From Microbacteriaceae bacterium (GTDB lineage: Bacteria; Actinomycetota; Actinomycetes; Actinomycetales; Microbacteriaceae), in assembly GCA_003852775.1 (NCBI GenBank), contig RDDZ01000025.1, positions 1 through 33,290 on the forward strand: 33,290 nucleotides of DNA, written 5' to 3'. Positions 24,443 through 32,091 of the stretch are shown in pieces. Each line of letters begins with the position of its first letter. Position 1 is the stretch's first letter. Below the pieces are notes generated by a model, which worked only from the letters and a program-made list of their open reading frames with translations, was not told the origin of the DNA and searched no databases. A program made the translations under genes and the position numbers.

Positions 24443-24892
24443 ATGCGCATCCCTGTCCGTCGTCTCGCCGCCCTCGCCGCCGCCGCGGCGCTGTGGGCGT
24501 GGCCGATCGCCGCGCCGCATCCGATCGCGCGCCCGTACCTGGCACCCGCGACGCCGTACGCGGCGGGCCACCGCGGGATCGACATCCGCGCGCCGGAGGG
24601 TGCCGAGGTGCGGGCTCCCGCCGACGGGGTCGTGCACTTCGCGGGCGTCGTCGTCGACCGGCCCGTGCTGTCGGTCGACCACGGCGGCGGGGTGCTCTCG
24701 AGCTACGAACCCGTCGAGACCGAGCTGCGGAAGGGCGACGTCGTGCGCCGCGGGCAGGTCGTCGGCACGCTCCGGCCCGGGCATTGCGCGAGCGGCTCGT
24801 GCCTGCACTTCGGCGTGCGCATCCACGGGGCGTACGTCTCGCCCCTGCTCTTCCTCGGCGGCCAGCCGCGCGCCGTGCTCCTGCCGCCGTGA
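24443..24892 (+). CDS. M23 (LytM-type) peptidase-domain protein
   Basis: A 149-residue exported protein. Residues 1-24 form a signal peptide or anchor (MRIPVRRLAALAAAAALWAW). The rest is one compact peptidase M23 domain: GHRGIDIRAPEGAEVRAPADG holds the first His and Asp ligands, and SCLHFGVRIHG the final histidine. The usual HxH of the last motif reads C-L-H, so the first of the two histidines is absent and activity is uncertain. The protein may act as a cell-wall hydrolase or as an activator like other degenerate LytM domains. There is no clear ribosome site; a CACGAT box lies 6 nt before the ATG. An M23 gene beside rpsB is common in actinobacteria. Confidence 0.88.
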   Translation: MRIPVRRLAALAAAAALWAWPIAAPHPIARPYLAPATPYAAGHRGIDIRAPEGAEVRAPADGVVHFAGVVVDRPVLSVDHGGGVLSSYEPVETELRKGDVVRRGQVVGTLRPGHCASGSCLHFGVRIHGAYVSPLLFLGGQPRAVLLPP

Positions 24893-24930
24893 CCCCGCGC
24901 GTCTCGCCGCTCAGGGGATCCGCCGACGGG

Positions 24931-24958
24931 GAGGCGCTGCCGAGCCGCAGGGCGCCTC
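24931..24958. terminator. Bidirectional hairpin between M23 and xerC genes
   Basis: A 7-bp perfect stem (24931-24937 with 24952-24958) and 14-nt loop between two convergent genes. The plus strand continues with a T-containing stretch. Its position suits a shared terminator. Confidence 0.5.
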
Positions 24959-24985
24959 TGTGTTCTGCCGCGGGGTGGGGGACGC

Positions 24986-25891
24986 TCAGGCGCGAGGGTG
25001 GGCGAGCCGGTAGCTCTCGCGGAGGCGCTCCGTGGAGACGTGGGTGTAGAGCTGCGTCGTGGCGAGGCTCGCGTGGCCGAGCATCTCCTGCACGATGCGG
25101 AGGTCGGCCCCGCCGTCGAGCAGGTGGGTCGCGGCGGTGTGCCGCAGGGCATGGGGACCGGCGGGGCCCGTGCCGGGCAGCTCGCGCAGCTGTCGGGCGA
25201 CGAGCTCGTAGACGGTGCGCGTGCTGAGCCGACCGCCGCGGGCGCCGAGCAGCAGCGCGCTCCCCGACTGCTCGGTGCGCAGCACGGGCCGCGCCCGCAC
25301 GAGGTAGTCGTCGATCGCGGATGCGGCGGGGCCCCCGTAGGGCACGACGCGCTCCTTGGCGCCCTTGCCGAGCACCCGAACGGTGCGGGCTGCGCGGTCG
25401 ACGTCGTCGATGTCGAGGCCCACGAGCTCGCTCACGCGAAGCGCGGACGCGTAGAGCAGCTCGATGATCGCGACGTCGCGCACCGCGACGGGGTCGCCCT
25501 CGGCCGCCCGAGCGTGGAGCCCGTCGAGCAGGGCGTCCATCTGGGCGCGGGTGAGCACGCGCGGCAGGCGGCGGCCCGCCCGCGGGGTGCGGAGCCGGAG
25601 GCCGGGGTCGGCCGTGGTGATGCCGGAGCGGGTGAGCCACGCGGTGAAGGAGCGCGCGGACGACACGCGCCGTCCGAGGGTGGACGCGGCGAGCCCCGCC
25701 TGCGAGCCGCGCCACAGCCAGTCACGGAGGGTCTCGAGGTCGAGGGAGGCGGCGTCGGTCTCGCCGAGGGCCTCGGCGAACCCGACGAGGTCGGCGAGGT
25801 CGTTGCCGTAGGCGCGCACGGTGTGCTGGGAGTAGCCGCGCTCGAGCGTGAGCTCGGCGAGGTAGGCCTCGACGGCCGCGCGCAGCTGCAT
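24986..25891 (-). CDS. xerC: Tyrosine recombinase XerC
   Basis: Site-specific recombinase that resolves chromosome dimers at dif with XerD. The 301-residue protein has the N-terminal SAM-like core-binding domain (1-95, ERGYSQHTVRAYGNDL) and the catalytic domain. Visible active-site residues are Arg152 (ALRVSEL), the lysine in GKGAKER, His247 and Arg250 (HALRHTAATH), His273 (LGHASL) and Tyr282 (QLYTHV). Its position between rpsB and dprA is the conserved actinobacterial location of xerC. No ribosome site precedes ATG 25891 and no TANNNT box is close; ATG 25899 is in another frame. The start is therefore less certain than the rest. Confidence 0.94.
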   Translation of the reverse strand: MQLRAAVEAYLAELTLERGYSQHTVRAYGNDLADLVGFAEALGETDAASLDLETLRDWLWRGSQAGLAASTLGRRVSSARSFTAWLTRSGITTADPGLRLRTPRAGRRLPRVLTRAQMDALLDGLHARAAEGDPVAVRDVAIIELLYASALRVSELVGLDIDDVDRAARTVRVLGKGAKERVVPYGGPAASAIDDYLVRARPVLRTEQSGSALLLGARGGRLSTRTVYELVARQLRELPGTGPAGPHALRHTAATHLLDGGADLRIVQEMLGHASLATTQLYTHVSTERLRESYRLAHPRA

Positions 25892-25927
25892 GCCGCCATC
25901 GTCGCACCGGCCGTCGGCGGGCGAGGG

Positions 25928-26872
25928 CTATTCGGCGGGCGCGCCGCTCGAGCGGAGGTGGTCCTTGAGGTTGAAGGTGGACCGCTTGTTGGAGAACGCC
26001 TCGCGACGCTCCTCGGGCGTCATGGCGGCGAGGGCGTCGAGGAAGGCGCCCGAGAATCCGGCGATGCGCGGGGCGTCGGTGACGGGCACGATCGAGTGGA
26101 CGACCTGGTCGTCGTACACGTGCACGAGGTTGAAGGTCTGCCCGCCGTCGATCCCGGCGAGGGTGCCGGGCTCGGCGCTCGAGTCGATCGTGTAGCAGGT
26201 GGCGGCGGCGACGGACACGGGCACGCCCGCGAAGGTGCCGGTGGTGGAGTAGTGCAGGTGGCCGGCGAGCACGGCGCGCACGTCGGTGCCGCGGATGACG
26301 TCGGCGAGCTCAGCCTGGTGGTCGAGCTCGAGGATCGCCATGAGCTCGACGGGGGTCGGGATGGGTGGGTGGTGCAGGGCGAGGATCGTGCCGTGCGGGG
26401 CAGGGGTGGCGAGCTCGCCGCGCAGCCACTCGAGCTGGGACGGCTCGAGGTCGCCGTGGTGGTAGCCGGGCACGCTCGTGTCGAGGGAGATGATGCGCAG
26501 GCCGTTCACGTCGTAGACGCGGTCCTGCGGGGCGTCGGTGGGCTGCTCGCCGAAGAGGACCTCGGCGTAGGGCGCGCGCTCGTCGTGGTTGCCCATGACC
26601 CAGATGACGCGGGACCCCATCCGCTCGGCCGCCGGCTCGACGAGCGCCTTGAGCCGCTCGTAGGCCTCGGGCTCACCGAGGTCGGTGAGGTCGCCCGTGA
26701 TGACGATGGCCTCGGGGCGCATGCCGCTGCGCTCGAGCTGGGCGAACGCGCGGGCGACCGTGGCATCCGTGTCGACGGCACCGTACAGCGGGCGACCGCC
26801 AGCGAGCAGGTGGGTGTCGCTCACGTGGGCGATGACGTGGATCGGCGGCGCGTGCTGCCCGAGCTGGACCAT
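25928..26872 (-). CDS. CpdA/Rv0805-like metallophosphoesterase
   Basis: A 314-residue cytosolic phosphodiesterase. The two-metal motifs are complete: SDTHL (18-22), GDLTD (60-64), GNHDE (94-98), ALHHPP and AGHLHYS. The length and the motif pattern fit class III cyclic nucleotide phosphodiesterases such as mycobacterial Rv0805, so cAMP is a plausible substrate but not proven. The C-terminal extension (about 270-314) contains TPEERREAFSNKR. ATG 26872 is supported by TACGCT 6 nt upstream with no ribosome site. The gene sits between xerC and dprA, where Streptomyces has whiG. Confidence 0.88.
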   Translation of the reverse strand: MVQLGQHAPPIHVIAHVSDTHLLAGGRPLYGAVDTDATVARAFAQLERSGMRPEAIVITGDLTDLGEPEAYERLKALVEPAAERMGSRVIWVMGNHDERAPYAEVLFGEQPTDAPQDRVYDVNGLRIISLDTSVPGYHHGDLEPSQLEWLRGELATPAPHGTILALHHPPIPTPVELMAILELDHQAELADVIRGTDVRAVLAGHLHYSTTGTFAGVPVSVAAATCYTIDSSAEPGTLAGIDGGQTFNLVHVYDDQVVHSIVPVTDAPRIAGFSGAFLDALAAMTPEERREAFSNKRSTFNLKDHLRSSGAPAE

Positions 26873-26878
26873 GCTGCG

Positions 26879-26884
26879 AGCGTA
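26879..26884 (-). promoter_or_regulatory. -10 box of the leaderless phosphodiesterase gene
   Basis: TACGCT on the minus strand, 6 nt before ATG 26872. Confidence 0.55.
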
Positions 26885-26902
26885 GCCGCGGCCCCTGTCG
26901 CT

Positions 26903-28150
26903 CTACGAGACCTTCACCCACCCGCCGGCGCGCTCCTTCACCACCCCCTCGAGCGCGAGCAGCCCGAGCTCGGCGCGCACGCGGTCGACGGCGAGCCCGG
27001 AGAGGGCGGCGAGCTTCTCGGGCGGGCGCGCGCTGCGCTGCGAGAGGGCGTCGAGGAGGCGGATGCGGGTGCCGGTGGGGTCCGCGGCGAGGCGGCCGCG
27101 GTGCTCCACCTCCTCGACGGTCTCGGGCGCGCCTGGCCCGAGGTCGCCGGGCAGGGGAGCGAGCTCGGCGATCTCGGCCGCGCTCGTGACGCACACCGCG
27201 TCGTACTCGCGCAGCAGGCGGTGGCATCCGGCGGATGCGGAGCTCGTGATGGGCCCGGGCACGGCGCCGAGCGGTCGGCCGAGCGCGGCGGCGTGGCCGG
27301 CCGTGTTGAGCGAGCCGGACCGCGCACCCGCCTCGACGACGACCGTCGCGAGGCTCGACGCGGCGATCAGCCTGTTGCGCTGCAGGAAGCGCCACTTCGT
27401 GGGCGCGACGCCGCACGGCACCTCAGAGATCGCGACGCCGCGTTCGACGATGCGGGAGAGGAGCCCTTCGTGCCCGGAGGGGTAGAACCGGTCGAGGCCG
27501 CCCGCGAGGAAGGCGACGGTGTCGGCCCCGCTCGCGAGCGCCGCGCGGTGGGCGGCCCCGTCGACACCGTAGGCCGCGCCCGAGACGATCGCGTAGCCGC
27601 GGTCGGCGAGTCCCGCGGCGAGCTCGACGGTGACATGCTCGCCGTAGCCGGTGGCGGCGCGGGCGCCGACGATCGCGATGCCGCGCTCGAGGGAGCGGAG
27701 CCGGTCGCGGCTACCCCGCATCCACAGCGCGAGCGGCGCGAACTCGGCGAGGTCGCCGAGGCCCTCAGGCCAGTCGGGGTCGCCGGGCACGACGAGCGAG
27801 ACGGCGAACCGCGCCGCCTGGCGGAGCGCGAGCAGGGCGTCCGCCTTGGAGATGCGGGGCGCCCAGCGCGCGACCGCCTGGTCGAGCTCGTCGTCGTCGA
27901 GTTCGGTCTCGTGCTCGGCGAGGGCGTGCCGCAGCATCCCGCCCTCGCGGTCCTCGATGAGCGCCGCGAGCGCGGCCTCCGGCCCCAGTGCGGCCACGAC
28001 GACCCCCGCGACCCGATCTCCGGGCTCCGCGATGCCCGTCCAGGTGGCGCGGGCGAAGCGCTCGGCGACAGCGTCGCGGTCGTGCGCCGGGTCGGTGATC
28101 GGGCGGACGAGCGACGCTACGGCGGCGTCGGCGATGCCGAGGATGCTCAT
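26903..28150 (-). CDS. dprA: DNA-processing protein DprA
   Basis: Binds incoming single-stranded DNA and loads RecA during natural transformation; also found in species not known to be competent. The 415-residue protein has an N-terminal helical region (to about 110), the Rossmann-like DprA core with IAIVGARAATGYG, VSGAAYGVDGAAHRAAL, FLAGGLDRFYPSGHEGLL and FLQRNRLIAASS, and a C-terminal winged-helix domain (from about 350, RIRLLDALSQRSARPPEKLA). The ATG overlaps the comM stop (ATGA), so the two are co-translated. Confidence 0.96.
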   Translation of the reverse strand: MSILGIADAAVASLVRPITDPAHDRDAVAERFARATWTGIAEPGDRVAGVVVAALGPEAALAALIEDREGGMLRHALAEHETELDDDELDQAVARWAPRISKADALLALRQAARFAVSLVVPGDPDWPEGLGDLAEFAPLALWMRGSRDRLRSLERGIAIVGARAATGYGEHVTVELAAGLADRGYAIVSGAAYGVDGAAHRAALASGADTVAFLAGGLDRFYPSGHEGLLSRIVERGVAISEVPCGVAPTKWRFLQRNRLIAASSLATVVVEAGARSGSLNTAGHAAALGRPLGAVPGPITSSASAGCHRLLREYDAVCVTSAAEIAELAPLPGDLGPGAPETVEEVEHRGRLAADPTGTRIRLLDALSQRSARPPEKLAALSGLAVDRVRAELGLLALEGVVKERAGGWVKVS

Positions 28151-29676
28151 GCGGCTGCCTTCCGGAGGTAGAGGGCGCGACCGATCTGGTCGAGCCCGGG
28201 GCGGTCGACGCCGTCGAGGTCGGCGAGGGTCCAGGAGAGGCGGAGCACGCGGTCGTAGCCGCGCATCGTGAGGGCGCCGCGCTCGAGCGCCCGGTCGAGC
28301 CCCGCGGTGGAGCCGGGTGCCGGAGCGCCGTGCGAGCGCAGCCAGCTGCCCGAGACGTGGGCGTTGAGCCGCCACGGCGTTCCGGCGAGGCGTCTCGCGG
28401 CACGCGCGCGCGCCTCCACCACGCGGGCCCGCGCCGCCTCGCTCGTCGTGACCGGCGCATCCGCCCCCACCCGCAGCTGGGCAGCCGTGACGCGCGGAAC
28501 GTCGAGCCGGATGTCGACGCGGTCGAGCAGCGGACCGGACAGCCGCCCGAGGTAGCGGCGCCGCGCGAACGGCGTGCACGTGCACTCCGCGTCGCGCACG
28601 CCGGCGTTGCCGCACGGGCACGGGTTCGCGGCGAGCACGAGCTGGAACCGCGCGGGGAAGCTCGCCGTCGCGGCCGCCCGCGAGATCGTGATGACGCCCG
28701 ACTCGAGCGGCTGGCGGAGGCAGTCGAGGGCCGAGGGCGCGAACTCGGGCGCCTCGTCGAGGAAGAGGATGCCGTGGGCGGCCCGCGCCGCGGCACCCGG
28801 CCGGATGACGCCGCTGCCGCCGCCGACGATCGCCGCGGGCGAGGCGGAGTGGTGCGGCGCCTCGAGCGGCGGCCGCGTAGCGAGCGACCGCCCCACGGGG
28901 AGCCCGGCGAGCGAGCGGATCGAGCTCACCTCGATCGCCGCACGCTCGTCGAGGTCGGGCAGGATGCCCGGCAGCCGCGAGGCGATCATCGTCTTGCCGG
29001 CGCCGGGCGGCCCGAGCAGGAACATGTGGTGCCCGCCCGCGGCGGCGATCTGCACGGCGTCCACGGCGTCCCGGTTGCCGACGACGTCGGCGAGGTCGCC
29101 CGCGTCGTCGGCGCGCTCGGGTGCGGGCGCGGGCAGCAGCGGCTCGACCTCGACGGGATCGAGCTCGGCGCCGTGCCAGATCGCCGCGTCGCGCAGGCTC
29201 GCGACGGGCACGACCCGCACCCCCGACACGAACGACGCCTCGTCGGCGTTGCCCGCGGGTACGAGCACAGTGTCGAAGCCCGCCCGCTCGGCGGCGAGCA
29301 CCATCGGCAGGATGCCGCGACTCGGCCGCAGGCGCCCATCGAGCCCCAGCTCGCCGAGGTGCACGACCCCCGCGACCGATTCGGGAGCGACCCAGCCCTC
29401 CGCCGCGAGCACCGCGAGCGCGATCCCGAGGTCGAACGCGGAGCCGTTCTTCGGCAGCGACGCCGGCGAGAGGTTCACGGTGACCCGCCCGCCGGGGAAG
29501 TCGAAGCCGCTGTTGCCCACGGCCGACCGCACGCGCGCCTTCGCCTCGCCGAGCGCCGCATCCGGCAGCCCGACGAGCACGAACGCGGGCAGGCCGCTCG
29601 CCGTGTCCGCCTCGATCTCGACCGGTGCGCCCTCGAGTCCGAGGAGCGCGACGGCGTGCGCACGACCGATCCCCAT
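28147..29676 (-). CDS. comM: ComM/YifB-like Mg-chelatase-type AAA+ ATPase
   Basis: A 509-residue AAA+ helicase-like protein; ComM promotes branch migration during transformation in Vibrio. The N-terminal domain (1-180) has AFVLVGLPDAALGEAKARVR and the SLPKNGSAFDLGIALAVL segment. Walker A is GPPGAGKT (222-229), Walker B GILFLDEAPEF (302-312). A cysteine cluster follows in NPCPCGNAG and CTCTPF, then LLDRVDIRLDVP and the C-terminal helical domain. Start and stop overlap yraN (TGATG) and dprA (ATGA). The three genes form one translationally coupled unit. Confidence 0.95.
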   Translation of the reverse strand: MGIGRAHAVALLGLEGAPVEIEADTASGLPAFVLVGLPDAALGEAKARVRSAVGNSGFDFPGGRVTVNLSPASLPKNGSAFDLGIALAVLAAEGWVAPESVAGVVHLGELGLDGRLRPSRGILPMVLAAERAGFDTVLVPAGNADEASFVSGVRVVPVASLRDAAIWHGAELDPVEVEPLLPAPAPERADDAGDLADVVGNRDAVDAVQIAAAGGHHMFLLGPPGAGKTMIASRLPGILPDLDERAAIEVSSIRSLAGLPVGRSLATRPPLEAPHHSASPAAIVGGGSGVIRPGAAARAAHGILFLDEAPEFAPSALDCLRQPLESGVITISRAAATASFPARFQLVLAANPCPCGNAGVRDAECTCTPFARRRYLGRLSGPLLDRVDIRLDVPRVTAAQLRVGADAPVTTSEAARARVVEARARAARRLAGTPWRLNAHVSGSWLRSHGAPAPGSTAGLDRALERGALTMRGYDRVLRLSWTLADLDGVDRPGLDQIGRALYLRKAAA

Positions 29677-30032
29677 CAGAACACCCCCACGAGGTGCTCG
29701 ATGCGCGGCTCGGCGCCGCGCGGCGCGAGCACCGCGACGGCGTCGATGCGGATGCGGCCGCGCTCGCGGGGGTGCTCCTCACACCACACCCCCGCGAGCC
29801 GCCTCAGGCGTGCGAGCTTCACCGGCGTGATCGCCTCGAAGGGATGCCCGAACGCCGTCGAGGTTCGGGTCTTCACCTCGACGAAGACGAGCGCGTCGCC
29901 GTCGCGCACGACGAGGTCGATCTCGCCGTGCGGGCACCGCCAGTTCCGCTCGACGAGCCGGTAGCCGCGCGAGAGCAGGTGCCTCTCCGCCAATCGTTCA
30001 CCGCGTCTGCCGAGCTCGTCCTTCGCCGCCAT
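29676..30032 (-). CDS. YraN family (UPF0102) endonuclease-like protein
   Basis: A 118-residue protein with a restriction-endonuclease-like core: LGRRGERLAERHLLSRGYR, then HGEIDLVVRDGDALVFVEVK, which supplies the E-D-ExK metal site. Length and order fit UPF0102. Genes of this family accompany comM/dprA in many bacteria; the function is unsettled. ATG 30032 has only a weak GAGG site. A 24-nt palindrome lies 19 nt upstream of the start. Confidence 0.92.
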   Translation of the reverse strand: MAAKDELGRRGERLAERHLLSRGYRLVERNWRCPHGEIDLVVRDGDALVFVEVKTRTSTAFGHPFEAITPVKLARLRRLAGVWCEEHPRERGRIRIDAVAVLAPRGAEPRIEHLVGVF

Positions 30033-30050
30033 GCGGATGAGCCTCGCGAA

Positions 30051-30074
30051 GCGCGGCTCCGCGCGGAGCCGCGC
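30051..30074. repeat. Perfect 24-nt palindrome
   Basis: Both 12-nt halves are exact reverse complements with no loop. It lies between the yraN start and the gene-remnant region, at the 3' side of the truncated VOC remnant, and may be that gene's former terminator. The rest of 30075-30158 shows no gene. Confidence 0.7.
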
Positions 30075-30158
30075 GGACCCGGATCGGGGATGGCCCCCGT
30101 ACCTCAGCCCTGTGGACGATCGGCGCGCGTCCGCCGACGGAACCGGAGCGGGCCTCGG

Positions 30159-30299
30159 TCAGCCCTGGTAGCCGATGAGACAGTGCACGCCGAATCGGTC
30201 GCGCACCTGGCCGTCGTGGTCGTCCCACGCGCGGGCGGCGAGCGGCTCGAGCACCTCGCCGCCGTCGGCGAGCGCCGCGAACCACGCCTCGAGTGTCAC
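30159..30299 (-). pseudogene. 3' remnant of a VOC (PhnB-like) protein gene
   Basis: The last 46 codons encode a typical VOC/PhnB C-terminus: TLEAWFAALADGGEVLEPL, then AWDDHDGQVRDRFGVHCLIG. In intact genes this is preceded by about 90 further residues. Upstream in this frame a TAG stop lies within 40 nt of the boundary and the similarity ends near 30300, so the 5' part is gone. Confidence 0.75.
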
Positions 30300-30306
30300 G
30301 GCCCCG

Positions 30307-30447
30307 GCGTCCGCGAGCAGGCGCTTCTACGAGCGCGACGGCTGGGTCGACCGCGGCGAGTTCGCCTACGACGCCCCGCTCTCGGACGGCGGCGCGCTGC
30401 CCGTGCCGTGCCACCGCATGGAGCGGAGGCCCGGGGCGGGTGCCTAG
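30307..30447 (+). pseudogene. 3' remnant of a GNAT acetyltransferase gene
   Basis: The plus-strand frame encodes SRRFYERDGWVDRGEFAYD and ends PVPCHRMERR, the usual C-terminal end of small GNAT N-acetyltransferases (the RARRFYERxGW motif onward). The acetyl-CoA-binding part and the start are missing; upstream in the same frame the sequence is antisense to the VOC remnant. Its TAG stop doubles as the start of the TAGGCT box used by the next gene. Confidence 0.72.
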
Positions 30448-30450
30448 GCT
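30445..30450 (+). promoter_or_regulatory. -10 box of the leaderless SCO4848-like gene
   Basis: TAGGCT, 6 nt before GTG 30457; its first three bases are the stop codon of the GNAT remnant. Confidence 0.55.
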
Positions 30451-30456
30451 CGGAGG

Positions 30457-30672
30457 GTGACCGTCTTCGCCGGCATCCTGCTGCTGCTCAACGCCGCCTT
30501 CAACGTCGCCTGCTGGCCGCCCTTCCTCAGGCGCGTCGCCCGCGACGCACGAGCACGCGACGAGCAGGGCCGCCCGACGCGCTTCCTGCGCGTGCACCAG
30601 GTGCTCGTGGGCACCGCGATGCTGCTCGCCGCGGCGTCCGCCGTCGCGGGGGTGTGGCTGCTCGTCAGCTGA
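30457..30672 (+). CDS. SCO4848-like small membrane protein
   Basis: A 71-residue protein with two membrane segments (about 3-20 and 48-69) joined by a charged cytosolic loop. The pattern WPPFLRRVARDARARDEQGRPT followed in sequence by FLRVHQVL resembles the SCO4848 family of small actinobacterial membrane proteins; the function is unknown. The GTG start is supported by the TAGGCT box 6 nt upstream. The 3' end overlaps the convergent YchJ-like gene by 8 nt. Confidence 0.8.
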   Translation: MTVFAGILLLLNAAFNVACWPPFLRRVARDARARDEQGRPTRFLRVHQVLVGTAMLLAAASAVAGVWLLVS

Positions 30673-31048
30673 CGTCGCCGTCGAGGTACGTCCAGCGCCC
30701 GTCGACCCGCGCGAAGCGCGAACGCTCGTGCAGCAGGCCCGCGCCGTCGGGCGACCGATACGAGGCGCGGAACTCCACGACGCCGTCGGCGTCATCCGGC
30801 CCGCCCGCGACCGTGTCGACGATCTGCAGGCGCCGCCACACGACGTCCGCGTCGAGCTCGAGCTCGCCGGGCCGCGTCGACGGATGCCACGAGCGCGTCA
30901 GGTAGGCCGCGTCGCCGAGCGCGAACGCCGAGAACCGCGAGCGCATGAGCGCCTCGGCGGTCGGAGCCGGTGCTCCCGCGTGGATCGGCCCGCAGCACCG
31001 GCCGTACGCGCGACCCGAGCCGCACGGGCAGGCCGCGTCGTCGCTCAC
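30665..31048 (-). CDS. YchJ-like (UPF0225) protein with SEC-C motif
   Basis: A 127-residue cytosolic protein. The N-terminus has the zinc-binding SEC-C motif CPCGSGRAYGRCCGP (7-21), followed by PTAEALMRSRFSAFALGDAAYL and the NTF2-like core (WRRLQIVDT, GVVEFRASYR, HERSRFARVDGRWTYLDG). This is the UPF0225/YchJ architecture; the role is unknown. The GTG start lies 4 nt after the DUF2469 stop with no strong ribosome site, so it is probably translated by coupling. Confidence 0.9.
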   Translation of the reverse strand: MSDDAACPCGSGRAYGRCCGPIHAGAPAPTAEALMRSRFSAFALGDAAYLTRSWHPSTRPGELELDADVVWRRLQIVDTVAGGPDDADGVVEFRASYRSPDGAGLLHERSRFARVDGRWTYLDGDVS

Positions 31049-31052
31049 CGCG

Positions 31053-31376
31053 CTACTCGTCGAGCGCGAGCTCCTTGGGGAGCTCGAGATCCTTGTCGCC
31101 GCGCACCTCGACGTTGACGTCCTTGAAGGTGAGCACGCGCACGCTCTTCACGAAGCGGTCGGAGCGGTAGACGTCCCACACCCACACGTCGTTCATCGTG
31201 AGCTCGAAGTAGAAGTCGTGCTCGGTGTCGTGGCGCTCGAGCGTGACGTCGTTGGCGAGGTAGAAGCGCCGCTCCGTCTCGATCACGTACTTGAACTGGC
31301 TCACCACATCGCGGTACTCGCGATACAGCGAGAGCTCCATCTCGCGGTCGTAGTCGTCGAACTCGTCCTCGTCCAT
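31053..31376 (-). CDS. DUF2469 family protein
   Basis: A 107-residue acidic protein matching DUF2469: it starts MDEDEFDDYDREMELSLYRE, and contains FKYVIETERRFYLAN and a terminal FVKSVRVLTFKDVNVE stretch. The family is restricted to actinobacteria and its gene stands beside rnhB and yraN there. The function is unknown. ATG 31376 is supported by a TAGACT box 8 nt upstream (31385-31390), consistent with a transcript that is leaderless or nearly so. Confidence 0.93.
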   Translation of the reverse strand: MDEDEFDDYDREMELSLYREYRDVVSQFKYVIETERRFYLANDVTLERHDTEHDFYFELTMNDVWVWDVYRSDRFVKSVRVLTFKDVNVEVRGDKDLELPKELALDE

Positions 31377-31384
31377 CGGGGATG

Positions 31385-31390
31385 AGTCTA
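31385..31390 (-). promoter_or_regulatory. -10 box of the DUF2469 gene
   Basis: TAGACT on the minus strand, 8 nt before ATG 31376. Confidence 0.5.
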
Positions 31391-31425
31391 GTTCCGCGCG
31401 GACCGCGCTGCTGCGGGGCTCGCGC

Positions 31426-32091
31426 CTAGAACAGCGCGGGCTGCTTGAGCCAGCTCCAGCGGTGCAGAGCGGACGCCCCGAGCCGCTCGATGGCGGCGTA
31501 GTGGGTGGCCGAGGCGTAGCCCTTGTTGCTCACCCACTCGTACCCCGGGTGCACCCCGTCGGCCTCGATCATGAGGCGGTCTCGGTGCACCTTCGCGAGC
31601 ACGGATGCGGCGGCGACGCTCGCGCAGTCGCGGTCGGCCTTGACCCGGGTGACGACGCGCGGCCGGGATGTGGCGGGCCACGACGCGAGCGCGGGCGTGA
31701 GCCAGTCGTGCGAGCCGTCGAGCACGACGACGGCGGCCTCGATCGGCACGCCCGCCGCGACGAGCGCCTCGAGGCCGCGCACCGCCGCGAGCCCGAGGCC
31801 CGCCACGATGCCGAGCGCGTCGACCTCGGCGTTGTCGGCGAGCCCGACGGCCGAGTGCGGAGCCCAGCCGAGCACCTCGCCGTGCAGCTCCTCGCGGCGC
31901 TTCTCCGAGAGCAGCTTCGAGTCGCGCAGACCCTTCGGCATCCGCTTCACGTCGGGCAGGAAGACGCCGAGGCCCACGGCGACGGGGCCGGCGATCGCCC
32001 CGCGCCCGACCTCGTCGACCCCGATCACGAGCGCGGCGCCGTCGCGGAAGAGCCCGCGCTCCATCCGCAGCGTCGGATCGGCGACCGTCAT
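31426..32091 (-). CDS. rnhB: Ribonuclease HII
   Basis: Removes RNA from RNA-DNA hybrids and single ribonucleotides from DNA. The 221-residue protein carries the catalytic acids Asp26 and Glu27 (VIGVDEVGRGAIAGP), Asp125 (VLDGSHD) and Asp153 (KADRDCASVAAASVLAKV). LRDSKLLSEKRREEL and HPGYEWVSNKGYAS are family signatures. ATG 32091 overlaps the lepB stop (ATGA) and has GAGGG before it; Met10 is a possible but less supported start. Confidence 0.96.
   Translation of the reverse strand: MTVADPTLRMERGLFRDGAALVIGVDEVGRGAIAGPVAVGLGVFLPDVKRMPKGLRDSKLLSEKRREELHGEVLGWAPHSAVGLADNAEVDALGIVAGLGLAAVRGLEALVAAGVPIEAAVVVLDGSHDWLTPALASWPATSRPRVVTRVKADRDCASVAAASVLAKVHRDRLMIEADGVHPGYEWVSNKGYASATHYAAIERLGASALHRWSWLKQPALF

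Noticed and set aside
24091-24585. 164-residue minus-strand frame over the repeat-rich spacer
   Set aside because: It overlaps the M23 gene and the rpsB promoter, and its composition is that of non-coding high-GC DNA.
24998-28171. 1057-residue open frame on the plus strand
   Set aside because: It runs antisense through xerC, the phosphodiesterase and dprA, which have full catalytic motifs.
30175-30447. A 90-residue intact gene on the plus strand
   Set aside because: Only the last 45 or so residues resemble a GNAT protein; the first half is antisense to the VOC remnant, so it is a truncated gene, not a functional small one.
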